The notes beneath the pieces were generated by a model. It did not search any database. It was not told the DNA's origin and worked only from the letters and a program-made list of their open reading frames with translations. A program made the position numbers and the translations under genes. A stretch of DNA of 64,000 nt from the NCBI RefSeq assembly GCF_012516395.1, contig NZ_CP051206.1, positions 4,531,334-4,595,333 on the forward strand, read 5' to 3'. Source of the stretch: Dolichospermum flos-aquae CCAP 1403/13F (GTDB taxonomy: Bacteria; Cyanobacteriota; Cyanobacteriia; Cyanobacteriales; Nostocaceae). Each line of letters starts with the position of its first letter. Positions within the stretch are counted from its first letter, which is position 1. Positions 1 through 7,278 of this stretch are shown one piece after another.

Positions 1-204
1 TTGATTATGATTGTGTTTGGGTTGTTTTTTCCGTTCTACTAAACCCATTTCTATATAAATATCTGGCAAATTAAAAGTTACCCCCTCAGCGCAAGTAAGG
101 GGATTTGTGGTTAATTTTTGCCGTTCTTGCAACTTTTCGCGGCAGATTTCTGGACAGTTAATGGGGGGTGACTTTGTCTGACCTTCCCCTTCAGACGAGT
201 TTAG
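1..204 (-). pseudogene. Partial reading frame, likely N-terminal linker of a STAND/NACHT-type NTPase, cut by window edge
   Basis: On the minus strand 68 codons stay open from just after the TGA at 205-207 to the window edge, in the same frame as the upstream 153-codon gene. The conceptual product contains CREKLQERQKLTTNPLTC and, a little later, IEMGLVERKKQ. From memory of cyanobacterial proteins, this pattern (C-R-x(n)-L-T-T-N-P-L-T-x(n)-G-L-V-E-R-K) lies just before the NTPase core of large STAND/NACHT-like signalling ATPases. No ATG precedes the motif, so it either belongs to the upstream gene, now split by a stop, or starts at a rare codon. The P-loop would lie outside the window and cannot be checked here. 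Family recognition is from memory, not from a search. Confidence 0.45.
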
Positions 205-666
205 TCAGTAATTATAAGTTGGGCTATTAACTATATTTGTTTGACCAATGATTCCCCCCCTGTCTGCGGTCATTATTTCTGCCAATTTTGTATTATTATT
301 AATAACTGAAGGGTGATTTTTAATTTCTTCTGCTTTCTTTTTAATTTCTTCAGCAGTCTTTGAGGTATCAGTATTCACTGAACTTTCCAAATCTAAAACC
401 GCTTGTTTAATTTCCTCGTCCTGGATAGCTTCTGTTAATTCTATGACAGCTTGACCATAATCTAATAACTGGGTTGTATTTGCGTCCACAGCCGCAGTTA
501 ATTGTGGTGCTAACTTCTTCTGACGTAACTTATTGATTAATTGATTTACTTTTCCCCAGATCATATCACCAGTATTTTCACCTATCTTTTCCAGAGATTT
601 CATGCCTATTGTAGCAATAGCAGTTGCAATAGCAGTTGCAATAGCTGTAGTTATTATCAATCCCAT
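205..666 (-). CDS. Small hydrophobic-start protein, probable N-terminal module of a split STAND-like gene
   Basis: 153 aa with ATG at 664-666. Residues 4-20 are a small-residue hydrophobic stretch, AIATAIATAIATIG, encoded by a repeated GTTGCAATAGCA-like unit. It is followed by a charged helical region (about 25-125) with KKKAEE segments and ends in GQTNIVNSPTYNY, a tail resembling the linker found before the NTPase part of cyanobacterial STAND proteins. The next 68 codons after the TGA remain in frame and carry an NTPase-linker-like motif, so this may be the N-terminal effector or adaptor module of one larger gene interrupted by a stop. It could also be an independent small gene co-transcribed with the ATPase. 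No enzymatic motif is visible. Confidence 0.55.
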   Translation of the reverse strand: MGLIITTAIATAIATAIATIGMKSLEKIGENTGDMIWGKVNQLINKLRQKKLAPQLTAAVDANTTQLLDYGQAVIELTEAIQDEEIKQAVLDLESSVNTDTSKTAEEIKKKAEEIKNHPSVINNNTKLAEIMTADRGGIIGQTNIVNSPTYNY

Positions 667-822
667 AAATTTAATTTGAGGTAAGTTGGATACTAAAAAT
701 CAAGGTTATTTTGTCTGTGGAAAGGCTGTTTTTAGCTGCTATCCTCAGTTTCTCCCCAATACTAACACAATTCCCCTAAAAAATGCCAAGATATAAATTG
801 TGAACTTTTTTAAACTCAAATC

Positions 823-1104
823 ATGAAAGCAATTTGGAATGGCGCTATTTTAGCCGAAAGCAATAATACCGTAGTTGTCGAAAACAATCATTATTTCCCT
901 GCTGACGCTATTAACAAGCAATACTTTACAGACAGTAGCACTCATACCACTTGTCCCTGGAAAGGGGTTGCTAGTTACTACAGTGTCGAAGTTAATGGAC
1001 AAGTTAACAAAGATGCAGCTTGGTATTATCCTAGCACTAAGGAAAAAGCTAAAAATATAGAAGGTTATGTTGCTTTCTGGAAAGGTGTAAAAGTCGAGGC
1101 TTAG
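823..1104 (+). CDS. DUF427 domain-containing protein
   Basis: 93 aa, the usual length for this single-domain family. Diagnostic segments are MKAIWNGAILAES near the start, then FPADAIN, and the central CPWKGVASYYSV, which is the family hallmark (C-P-W-K-G-x-A-x-Y-Y). The C-terminus has YVAFWKGVKVE. DUF427 proteins are small cytosolic beta-rich proteins of unknown biochemical role. The gene stands alone and converges on the TOBE-domain gene, with a perfect hairpin between them. The start at 823 agrees with family N-termini. Confidence 0.88.
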   Translation: MKAIWNGAILAESNNTVVVENNHYFPADAINKQYFTDSSTHTTCPWKGVASYYSVEVNGQVNKDAAWYYPSTKEKAKNIEGYVAFWKGVKVEA

Positions 1105-1114
1105 TAAACAAAAA

Positions 1115-1145
1115 GATTCCCGACTTATTAAAGAAGTCGGGAATC
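1115..1145. terminator. Palindromic repeat acting as bidirectional terminator
   Basis: Arms GATTCCCGACTT (1115-1126) and AAGTCGGGAATC (1134-1145) pair perfectly over 12 bp around a 7-nt loop. It lies between two convergent genes. It is a variant of the GATCCCCGACTT palindrome found five more times in the window, so it is both a dispersed repeat and a plausible terminator. Confidence 0.7.
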
Positions 1146-1166
1146 TAAGTTCCAAAAACAGTATTT

Positions 1167-1601
1167 CTAATCTTTGGCAATCACAATATCATTAGATTTA
1201 ATCACAGCATAGGCTTCTGTACCTTCAGATAATTCTAATTCTTCAGCGGAAACTCTAGTAATCATGGAAGTTAACTCAACTTTGTGAACAATTTCTAGAG
1301 TTATTTCTGTATTTACACTTCCAGTTGTGACTCGTTTCACTACTCCTTTCAAAACATTACGCGAACTCACTTTTAATGCTTTTTTGGGACTAACAATTTC
1401 CCATTCAGGATGCTTAGTTTCTGCTTTTTCCTGTGAAGTTGATAATGATATGGACGGTGCTGAATATTTATTAAGTCCCCGCACTAATTCCCGCAAAATC
1501 TCAGTTTTAGTCCGCTGGGAGTTTTGACAAAATTCTTCTAATATCTTGCGTTCTTCTTCGGATGTTTGAAATGTCACCCAACCCTGGTCTTTTCTTGGCA
1601 T
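1167..1601 (-). CDS. TOBE (molybdate-binding Mop-like) domain protein with N-terminal RHH-like segment
   Basis: 144 aa. The first ~45 residues (GWVTFQTSEEERKILEEF, then RTKTEILRELVRGL) look like a ribbon-helix-helix or helix-turn-helix DNA-binding segment typical of small cyanobacterial regulators. Residues ~78-144 form a TOBE/Mop domain: SSRNVLKGVVKRVTTGSVN, EITLEIV, LTSMITRVSAEELELSEG and AYAVIKSNDIVIAKD, matching molybdopterin-binding (Mop) proteins such as ModE C-termini. By family knowledge TOBE domains bind oxyanions such as molybdate or tungstate. A DNA-binding N-terminus plus an oxyanion sensor suggests a molybdate-responsive regulator, but no mod transport genes are adjacent. Confidence 0.75.
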   Translation of the reverse strand: MPRKDQGWVTFQTSEEERKILEEFCQNSQRTKTEILRELVRGLNKYSAPSISLSTSQEKAETKHPEWEIVSPKKALKVSSRNVLKGVVKRVTTGSVNTEITLEIVHKVELTSMITRVSAEELELSEGTEAYAVIKSNDIVIAKD

Positions 1602-1715
1602 AAAATTACTAATTTATTGAGTAAATATAATCCTAATACAATACTAGCAATAATCAATACAATCAAGGGCGCAGACCCTGCGCCCCTACAGGTTTTTTTA
1701 TATTGCTAATTCATT

Positions 1716-2489
1716 TTAAGCAATGCTAGAAATACCGAAATCTGGTGGTATATCTTGCAGTCTTCCCGGACCAATAGCTTGTAATCCTTCTTTGAGGAGA
1801 ATATCACCAGTATACAAGGCTTTACCAACTATCACACCTGTTACACCTTGGGGTTCTAAAGCTAATAAACTTAATAAATCGGTGACGGAACTTACGCCAC
1901 CGGAAGCAATTACGGGTATGGAAATTGCCGCTGCGAGTTCTCGTAATGCGTCTAAGTTGGGTCCTTCTAGTGTGCCGTCACGGTTGATATCAGTGTAAAT
2001 GATGGCTGCTGCACCTAGTTCTTGCATCTGTACTGCTAGTTGGGTGGCTAATACTGTTGATGTTTCTAACCAACCGCGAGTTGCGACTAAGCCGTTACGG
2101 GCATCTATGCCAATAATAATTTGTTGGGGAAATTCTTGACAAAGTTCTTGGACTAATTGAGGTTGTTCGACGGCGACAGTGCCGAGAATTGCCCAATTTA
2201 CACCCAAGTTGAATAATTGTACAACACTGGAGCGATCGCGCAATCCGCCCCCAACTTCAATGGGTATATCAAGATTATTTCTAATGGCTTCAATGGCGGC
2301 TAAGTTGACGATTTTCCCAGCTTTTGCGCCGTCTAAATCAACTAAATGTAGTCTTGTCGCGCCTTGGTCTGCCCACATTTTCGCTACTTCAACGGGGTTT
2401 TCGCTGAATACTTGCGATCGCTCGTAGTCTCCTTTATATAGTCGCACACAGCGACCTTCTAGTAAATCAATTGCGGGGATTACTTCCAT
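1716..2489 (-). CDS. hisA: Phosphoribosylformimino-AICAR ribotide isomerase (HisA)
   Basis: 257 aa TIM-barrel enzyme catalysing the Amadori-type isomerisation of ProFAR to PRFAR in histidine biosynthesis. The N-terminal [20 protein letters not shown] carries catalytic Asp8, and [10 protein letters not shown] carries the second acid, Asp129. Phosphate-binding loops are EVGGGLR (about 78-84) and VIASGGVSS in the C-terminal half. Length is normal. Its ATG lies directly beside a heptanucleotide repeat block that separates it from the DUF3593 gene upstream. No other his genes are present, as usual in cyanobacteria where his genes are dispersed. Confidence 0.97.
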   Translation of the reverse strand: MEVIPAIDLLEGRCVRLYKGDYERSQVFSENPVEVAKMWADQGATRLHLVDLDGAKAGKIVNLAAIEAIRNNLDIPIEVGGGLRDRSSVVQLFNLGVNWAILGTVAVEQPQLVQELCQEFPQQIIIGIDARNGLVATRGWLETSTVLATQLAVQMQELGAAAIIYTDINRDGTLEGPNLDALRELAAAISIPVIASGGVSSVTDLLSLLALEPQGVTGVIVGKALYTGDILLKEGLQAIGPGRLQDIPPDFGISSIA

Positions 2490-2490
2490 A

Positions 2491-2556
2491 ATTGGTAATT
2501 GGTAATTGGTAATTGGTAATTGGTAATTGGTAATTGGTAATTGGTAATTGGTAATT
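2491..2556. repeat. Tandem heptanucleotide repeat (ATTGGTA)n
   Basis: About nine head-to-tail copies of ATTGGTA fill the gap between hisA and the DUF3593 gene. It is followed by a CCCTGTT-type degenerate repeat (2566-2600) that runs into the 3' end of the neighbouring coding sequence. Confidence 0.9.
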
Positions 2557-2560
2557 CTTT

Positions 2561-2875
2561 CTATTCCCTGTTTCCTGTTCCCTGTTCCCTGTTCCCTAAT
2601 TCCTGTACTGCTTGGCGAAAACCTAAGACTAGTAAGATGTTAGCAAGGGTTAAAAAAACTTCGGCACTGCCATGTAACCAGTCTACATTGGCTAGTTGTT
2701 CTCCGTACTGGACTTTGGCGTAAATGGCGGCAGGGATGGTGATGGCGACAAATACCAATGTGCCGTAAAATCCATATAGTGCTAAACGTGGCATTTGGGG
2801 AACGCGGCTAATAAACCACAAGAAACCCAGATAGGGAAAGAGAGAGAGGGCAAAGAGGGTTTCTTTTGATATCAT
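2561..2875 (-). CDS. DUF3593 family membrane protein
   Basis: 104 aa with three predicted membrane segments: [14 protein letters not shown] (about 9-22), [20 protein letters not shown] (34-53) and [15 protein letters not shown] (72-86). The order and the phrase [21 protein letters not shown] fit the cyanobacterial/plastid DUF3593 family as I remember it. The start overlaps the stop of the upstream DUF2499 gene (ATGA at 2872-2875), which implies translational coupling. The last ~12 residues ([12 protein letters not shown]) are encoded by a CCCTGTT-type intergenic repeat, so the C-terminus has probably been extended by repeat DNA. Biochemical function is unknown. Confidence 0.8.
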   Translation of the reverse strand: MISKETLFALSLFPYLGFLWFISRVPQMPRLALYGFYGTLVFVAITIPAAIYAKVQYGEQLANVDWLHGSAEVFLTLANILLVLGFRQAVQELGNREQGTGNRE

Positions 2876-3207
2876 TGTTCTGATTTGATAGATTGTGTCT
2901 CAATGGGGCTTGTAGACTTGGTAGAACGCCAAATTAGATAAGCTGCTGCCCAGAGAGTAAAGTTACCAACTAATGTCATGGTAGCTTGTAGGGTGACTAA
3001 CCATTCTAATGATTCGGAATTGTCGAAATAATGCCAAGTACAAGCACACATTGCGCTAATTAAAGCTGGTAACATGGCAAAGGACAATCCCCACCAACTC
3101 CGATTTTCTGTAAGTTCACCGTATATCCAAATTAGCCAAATTGCGGCTATCCACTCAATGACGCTAGAAATATGAATTATCCAGGTGGGAATCGAAAGGG
3201 CGTGCAT
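2872..3207 (-). CDS. DUF2499 (Ycf49-like) membrane protein
   Basis: 111 aa. It begins MHALSIPTWIIHISSVIEW, followed by hydrophobic helices (IAAIWLIWIYG, GLSFAMLPALISAMCACTWHY, and LQATMTLVGNFTLWAAAYLIW). The family is conserved in cyanobacteria and plastid genomes (Ycf49). It is the first gene of a two-gene operon with the DUF3593 gene, overlapping by 4 nt. The pair is usually considered thylakoid- or envelope-associated, but no reaction is known. It diverges from csaB across a 26-bp gap. Confidence 0.8.
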   Translation of the reverse strand: MHALSIPTWIIHISSVIEWIAAIWLIWIYGELTENRSWWGLSFAMLPALISAMCACTWHYFDNSESLEWLVTLQATMTLVGNFTLWAAAYLIWRSTKSTSPIETQSIKSEQ

Positions 3208-3233
3208 AATTAATCTAAAATCTAAAATTTAAA

Positions 3234-4280
3234 ATGGGGAAAATGCGGGTTTTATTGTCTGGGTATTACGGTAAGGGTAATGGTGGTGATGAAGCTTTGT
3301 TAGCCACACTTCTGCAAATGCTACCACTTGATGTTACTCCTGTGGTGCTTTCTGGAAATCCTGAAGAAACTCATCGGCGTTATGGTGTGGAATGTTACAA
3401 CCGCATGGCGATTTTCTCAGTCTTAAAGGCTTTGCGTTCTTGTGATGCTTTTGTTTGGGGTGGTGGTAGTTTAATTCAAGATGCTACCAGTCTGATTAGC
3501 CCTTTTTATTATGGCGGATTGATGGCTTTAGCTCAAGTTATGGGTTTGAAAACTGTGGCTTGGGGACAGGGTATAGGTCCTTTGTTGCATTTCCAAACTC
3601 GTTGGTTAGCAAAGGGAAATTTTACAGGTTGTACTCAAGTGAGTGTGCGCGATCGCTCTAGTTCTCGGTTATTATCAGATTGGAGTATACCGCATATCCT
3701 TGCCCCTGACCCGGTTTGGGCGTTAGATTCAAAGCCAGTCCCAGAATTAGTAGATTTACCAAAACCCAGAATTGCAGTTACTTTAAGAAATCATCCTCAA
3801 TTGACAGAAAAGCGGTTAACAAATTTAACTCAAGCTTTAGTTAATTTGCAGAAAGAAACCCAATCTTTTATTTTATTATTGCCATTTCAAAAAAGTGAAG
3901 ATCTAGGAATTGCGGAAAAAATTCATACTCAATTACCAGATGTGAGTAGAGTTATTTGTTCCGAAGATCCACAAATTTTAAAAGGTGTATTTCGCGGTGT
4001 GGAAATGTCCATAGGAATGCGTCTCCATAGTTTAATTATGGCAGCAAGTGAAGGTTCACGTTGTTTTGCATTGAGTTATGATCCCAAAGTTAACCGATTA
4101 ATGGAAGATTTAGAAATACCTGGTTGGGATTTAAAGGATTTACCAGATGATATACATTTAATTAGTAAAAGTTGGATTAATTATTATTATCATGGGGAAT
4201 CTTTGTCACCTCATAAAATTCAATCTTTAATAAATGGAGCTTTTTTACATCGGGATTTGTTGAAGGAAGCTTTAAAATGA
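3234..4280 (+). CDS. csaB: Polysaccharide pyruvyl transferase CsaB
   Basis: 348 aa. CsaB-type enzymes transfer pyruvyl from PEP to cell-wall or exopolysaccharide sugars. The N-terminus MRVLLSGYYGKGNGGDEALL (from Met4), FVWGGGSLIQD (about 75-85), GLKTVAWGQGIGPL, PRIAVTLRNH and the late MRLHSLIMAAS segment are family landmarks. The ATG at 3234 adds three residues to a second in-frame ATG at 3243, and either could be used. The gene is divergent from DUF2499 and monocistronic. A repeat-rich spacer follows the stop codon. Confidence 0.9.
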   Translation: MGKMRVLLSGYYGKGNGGDEALLATLLQMLPLDVTPVVLSGNPEETHRRYGVECYNRMAIFSVLKALRSCDAFVWGGGSLIQDATSLISPFYYGGLMALAQVMGLKTVAWGQGIGPLLHFQTRWLAKGNFTGCTQVSVRDRSSSRLLSDWSIPHILAPDPVWALDSKPVPELVDLPKPRIAVTLRNHPQLTEKRLTNLTQALVNLQKETQSFILLLPFQKSEDLGIAEKIHTQLPDVSRVICSEDPQILKGVFRGVEMSIGMRLHSLIMAASEGSRCFALSYDPKVNRLMEDLEIPGWDLKDLPDDIHLISKSWINYYYHGESLSPHKIQSLINGAFLHRDLLKEALK

Positions 4281-4324
4281 AATTTCCTCAATAGCACTTA
4301 AGTAGTGGATACAGCAGCTTTCAG

Positions 4325-4430
4325 CAGTCTAAACTGTGATTTGGATGATTTGGATGATTTGGATGATTTTGGGGATAAAAAACCCATTAATCATCTAAAT
4401 CAAATTAATCACATAAATCATAGTTCAGAC
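4325..4430 (+). repeat. 9-mer direct repeats with complementary downstream block
   Basis: GATTTGGAT-type units occur about three times in a row (4338-4366) and are followed ~20 nt later by ATCATCTAAATCA/AATCACATAAATCAT units that are partly complementary. The transcript could fold into a long imperfect hairpin downstream of csaB. The open frame across it encodes only Asp/Leu-Asp repeats and is not believed. Confidence 0.5.
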
Positions 4431-4571
4431 TTTTGTCTGATATTGTCACTGCAATCACAATTAAACTTCACACCCTTACTGTGTCTTTAGTAAGAAGAGA
4501 ATTGGTCGGACTAGACGTAGGGTTAATGGAACGACTGTTAAAGGCAGCGAAATACCATTAGGAGAATCATC

Positions 4572-5123
4572 ATGGTTTTAGTTAGCGAGCGTCCAGGGAC
4601 GAAAAAAATCACCAGCTTACAACAGCAGTTTATCTATGAAATGAACATCATGTACGATGCTGAAAATCGCTTCTTAGAAGCCCAGCAAATGATGTGGCAA
4701 TGTTGTCAAAATAGTAAATTGAAAGCTGTGATTGAGCCACATATTCCAGAAACTGAACAGCATATCGAAAACCTGAAACAGGTTTTATCTATTTTAGGAG
4801 AGCAACCACAACGAATTACCTGTGATCTTGCGGTTGGTTTAATTAGTGAAGGTCAAAGATTTGCCCTTTTAGCTGCCGATAATCCCAAAATTATCGACTT
4901 AGGATTGGCAGAATGGCATAGTAAGATTGAACAATTGGAAATAGTTTGTTATCGTGGTTTAATTAAGGTAGCGGAACAAATGGGACAAAACCAAGTTGTC
5001 CAGTTGTTAGAGCAAAACTTACACCAAGAAGAACAGACAGCACAAAAGCTGGAACAGTTGATGATGCAGTTAGTTCAAGAAGCGAAGCAAACTGAAGCTA
5101 AGGCTACTGCTAAAGCTCGTTAG
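4572..5123 (+). CDS. DUF892 (YciE/YciF-type) ferritin-like protein
   Basis: 183 aa, a helical bundle throughout. The family pattern is visible as LQQQFIYEMNIMYDAENRFLEAQQMM (about 17-42), a mid-protein HIPETEQHIENLKQV helix and a C-terminal EQNLHQEEQTAQKLEQL helix containing the Glu/His ligands typical of ferritin-like diiron bundles. Related YciE/YciF proteins are stress-induced and ferritin-like. The reaction in cyanobacteria is not established. The lysine/alanine tail (EAKQTEAKATAKAR) is low complexity. A clear Shine-Dalgarno (AGGAGA) lies about 7 nt before the ATG at 4572. Confidence 0.8.
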   Translation: MVLVSERPGTKKITSLQQQFIYEMNIMYDAENRFLEAQQMMWQCCQNSKLKAVIEPHIPETEQHIENLKQVLSILGEQPQRITCDLAVGLISEGQRFALLAADNPKIIDLGLAEWHSKIEQLEIVCYRGLIKVAEQMGQNQVVQLLEQNLHQEEQTAQKLEQLMMQLVQEAKQTEAKATAKAR

Positions 5124-5173
5124 TTTGATGGCTATTTCTTCAAAAAAGTCCAGTTTAAACTGAGTCTTTTCCC

Positions 5174-5213
5174 ATAGTAAAATCCCCAGTTTTTGATAAA
5201 TTCGGGGATTTTA
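5174..5213. terminator. Hairpin between convergent genes
   Basis: AAAATCCCC and GGGGATTTT arms flank an A/T-rich loop between the DUF892 gene and the convergent fasciclin gene. The A and T runs on either side suit bidirectional termination. Confidence 0.6.
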
Positions 5214-5247
5214 ACTTACGGATTTTGATCAATCAAATACTAAAAAT

Positions 5248-5925
5248 CTATAAATCAGGAGGCAGGATCACTTTATCAATTGCATGAATAACACCATTCT
5301 TACCTTGGATATCTGCCTGAGTTACCTTGGCATCATTGACACTTACACCTGCTTTTGGATCAACTTTAACATTAATAGCACCCCCTTCTACGCTTTTTAC
5401 TTCCCCAGATTTTAATTCAGTGGAGAGTACCTTACCTGGGACTACATGATAGGTTAAAATTTTCACCAATACTTCCTTATTTTCTGGCTTCAATAAATCC
5501 CTTAATGCGTCTGCTGGTAATTCTTTAAATCCTGCATCTGTGGGAGCAAAAATGGTAAAAGGACCATCTCCCTGTAAAGTATCTGTCAGTCCTGCTGCTG
5601 CTAAAGCTTTAATAAGGATTGTAAAAGATCCATTCTCATTGGCCAAAACTACTAAATTTTTAGTTGGTTTTGTTTCGGTTAGAGGTGCTGTTGGGGTGGG
5701 TTTAACAGTGGGAACTTCTGTTTCTGGCTGTGTGGGTGTGGTAACTGGTGCAGTTTCACTGGGCTTTTTACCACGATTGTAGAGCGGTTCGTTGAAAATA
5801 CTTGGTCTGGAATTGGGATTGCGGACTTCTTTCGCTGGAGATGGGATAGTAGTCAAAAGACCGATACTCATTAATCCCATGATTGCAGTAATTTTGGTCA
5901 ATAATTTGCTGTAATTAGCGTTCAT
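5248..5925 (-). CDS. Exported fasciclin (FAS1) domain protein
   Basis: 225 aa from the ATG at 5923-5925, preferred over an ATG 48 nt upstream because it places a signal peptide at the N-terminus (KLLTKITAIMGLMSIGLLTT, then a cleavable region around SPAKE). A proline/threonine-rich linker (about 45-90) precedes one FAS1 domain with the two conserved boxes: FTIFAPTDAGFKELP and YHVVPGKVLS, ending GVIHAIDKVILPP. FAS1 domains mediate adhesion at the cell surface or in the periplasm. Length is typical for a single-FAS1 cyanobacterial protein. Confidence 0.9.
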   Translation of the reverse strand: MNANYSKLLTKITAIMGLMSIGLLTTIPSPAKEVRNPNSRPSIFNEPLYNRGKKPSETAPVTTPTQPETEVPTVKPTPTAPLTETKPTKNLVVLANENGSFTILIKALAAAGLTDTLQGDGPFTIFAPTDAGFKELPADALRDLLKPENKEVLVKILTYHVVPGKVLSTELKSGEVKSVEGGAINVKVDPKAGVSVNDAKVTQADIQGKNGVIHAIDKVILPPDL

Positions 5926-6323
5926 AAATTTTGTTTGTATTGATTGCATATAAGTTATATCAAGATTTATCACATTCTGCCAACTAAAAAGGTTCTTGAC
6001 TGAGGAACAGGATTTTTTGTAAAAATTTAGGTAAAGTTATCAAAGAATTTAGAAGTCGGTAGTCAGAAGTAGGAATATTATAATATCCAACAATTTCAAC
6101 AATTTTATGCTGTGAACTATTTTGAAAATCTCAAGTGTCTGGAAAAATGCTCAATCAATTGACAGGCATAACAATCCGAGTGTAATTATCACACAAATTC
6201 GAGTAATTTTCAACTTGATGGGCAACAACTCAACCCAGAAAATGATAAATTCACAGGAAAAATGCTAAGAATTAAGGATACAATTATAAAATTAACAACT
6301 AAACAAGTTGCAGAATATACAAT
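5926..6323. other. Intergenic region without a recognisable gene
   Basis: About 400 bp between divergent genes for the fasciclin protein and the GST. It must hold both promoters. I see a short GTCGGTAGTCAGAAGT repeat-like patch at 6054-6070 and A/T-rich DNA, but no convincing ORF, RNA or operator. Confidence 0.5.
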
Positions 6324-7118
6324 ATGCTAGAACTATATCAGTGGGAACTATCTCAATTTTCCGAAAAAGTTCGTTTACTCTTAGATTATAAAGGACTGGA
6401 GTATCGCAAAATCGAAGTTGCACCAGGCATTGGCCAGTTAGAATTATTTCGCTTGACTGGACAAAAACAAGTTCCAGTGTTAAAAGATGGCAATAGATAT
6501 ATTGCTGATTCTACAGAAATCGCTAAATATTTAGATTCAGAATACCCAGATCGTCTGCTGATACCGATAGATCCCAAAAAACGCGCTTTGACTTTATTAT
6601 TGGAAGATTGGGCTGATGAGTCAATCGGTGCTAAAGGTAGAAAGGCTCTATTTGCAGCTATTAGTCAAGATCAGAGTTTTCGTAAGTCGTTGTTACCAGT
6701 TTCCACTCCAGATATTCTCAGAAGTGTTATCGAAGGTGTTCCTGGTGATTTTCTGTCAGCGCTGGGTTTTGGTGTCGGTTTTACACCAGATGTGGTAAAT
6801 GCGGCTGTTACTAGCTTAAAACAAGATTTGGATATTATTACCCAATTGTTGGTAGGTAGTCCTTATTTAACAGGTGATGAACCAACTTTAGCTGATTTAA
6901 CAGTTGCTAGTTTATCAATGCTTTTGAAGTTTCCCGATGGTGCTTATTTGGATTTACCAGTATCTCTGAGAGGGAAAGGATTGTCCAGCATAGCCAATAA
7001 TCCTGATTATGAAGCATTTTTTGCTTGGCGCGATCGCATCTATTCACAATTTAGAAAACCATTACCAGGAATCACACCACCCGGAGGAAATTCACCAACA
7101 AGTATTCAAATTGACTAA
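6324..7118 (+). CDS. Glutathione S-transferase family protein
   Basis: 264 aa. The N-terminal thioredoxin-like domain (about 1-78) has MLELYQWELSQFSEKVRLLL with a Ser pair in place of the thioredoxin CxxC, the cis-proline box KQVPVLKDG (Pro51) and the glutathione-contact motif ADSTEIAKYL (62-71). The C-terminal helical domain contains YLTGDEPTLADLTVASL, the N-capping/Asp motif of GSTs. It probably conjugates glutathione or protects against electrophiles, but the substrate is unknown. It is followed by repeat DNA and, in the same direction, the HerA-like gene. The 160-bp repeat spacer argues against tight co-transcription. Confidence 0.88.
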   Translation: MLELYQWELSQFSEKVRLLLDYKGLEYRKIEVAPGIGQLELFRLTGQKQVPVLKDGNRYIADSTEIAKYLDSEYPDRLLIPIDPKKRALTLLLEDWADESIGAKGRKALFAAISQDQSFRKSLLPVSTPDILRSVIEGVPGDFLSALGFGVGFTPDVVNAAVTSLKQDLDIITQLLVGSPYLTGDEPTLADLTVASLSMLLKFPDGAYLDLPVSLRGKGLSSIANNPDYEAFFAWRDRIYSQFRKPLPGITPPGGNSPTSIQID

Positions 7119-7120
7119 GG

Positions 7121-7277
7121 AATGGGTAATGGGTAATGGGTAATGGGTAATGGGTAATGGGTAATGGGTAATGGGTAATGGGTAAGAATTTCTTTCTCTG
7201 TCCTCCCTGTTCCCTAACAACTGACAATGAACAACTGACAACGAACAACTGACAACGAACAACGAACAACGAACAAA
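7121..7277. repeat. Two tandem repeat blocks: (GGGTAAT)n then (ACAACTG/ACAACGA)n
   Basis: 7121-7185 is about nine copies of the heptamer GGGTAAT, and 7214-7276 alternates ACAACTG, ACAATGA and ACAACGA heptamers up to the start codon of the HerA-like gene. No spacer-like unique sequences are present. Confidence 0.9.
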
Positions 7278-7278
7278 A

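Noticed and set aside
4305-4490. 61-codon plus-strand frame with Asp-Leu repeats
   Set aside because: It is only the reading of tandem GATTTGGAT repeats, with no conserved-looking sequence and no ribosome site.
7121-7277. Regular repeats that might suggest a CRISPR array
   Set aside because: The units are 7-bp tandem repeats without unique spacers; no cas genes are present in the window.
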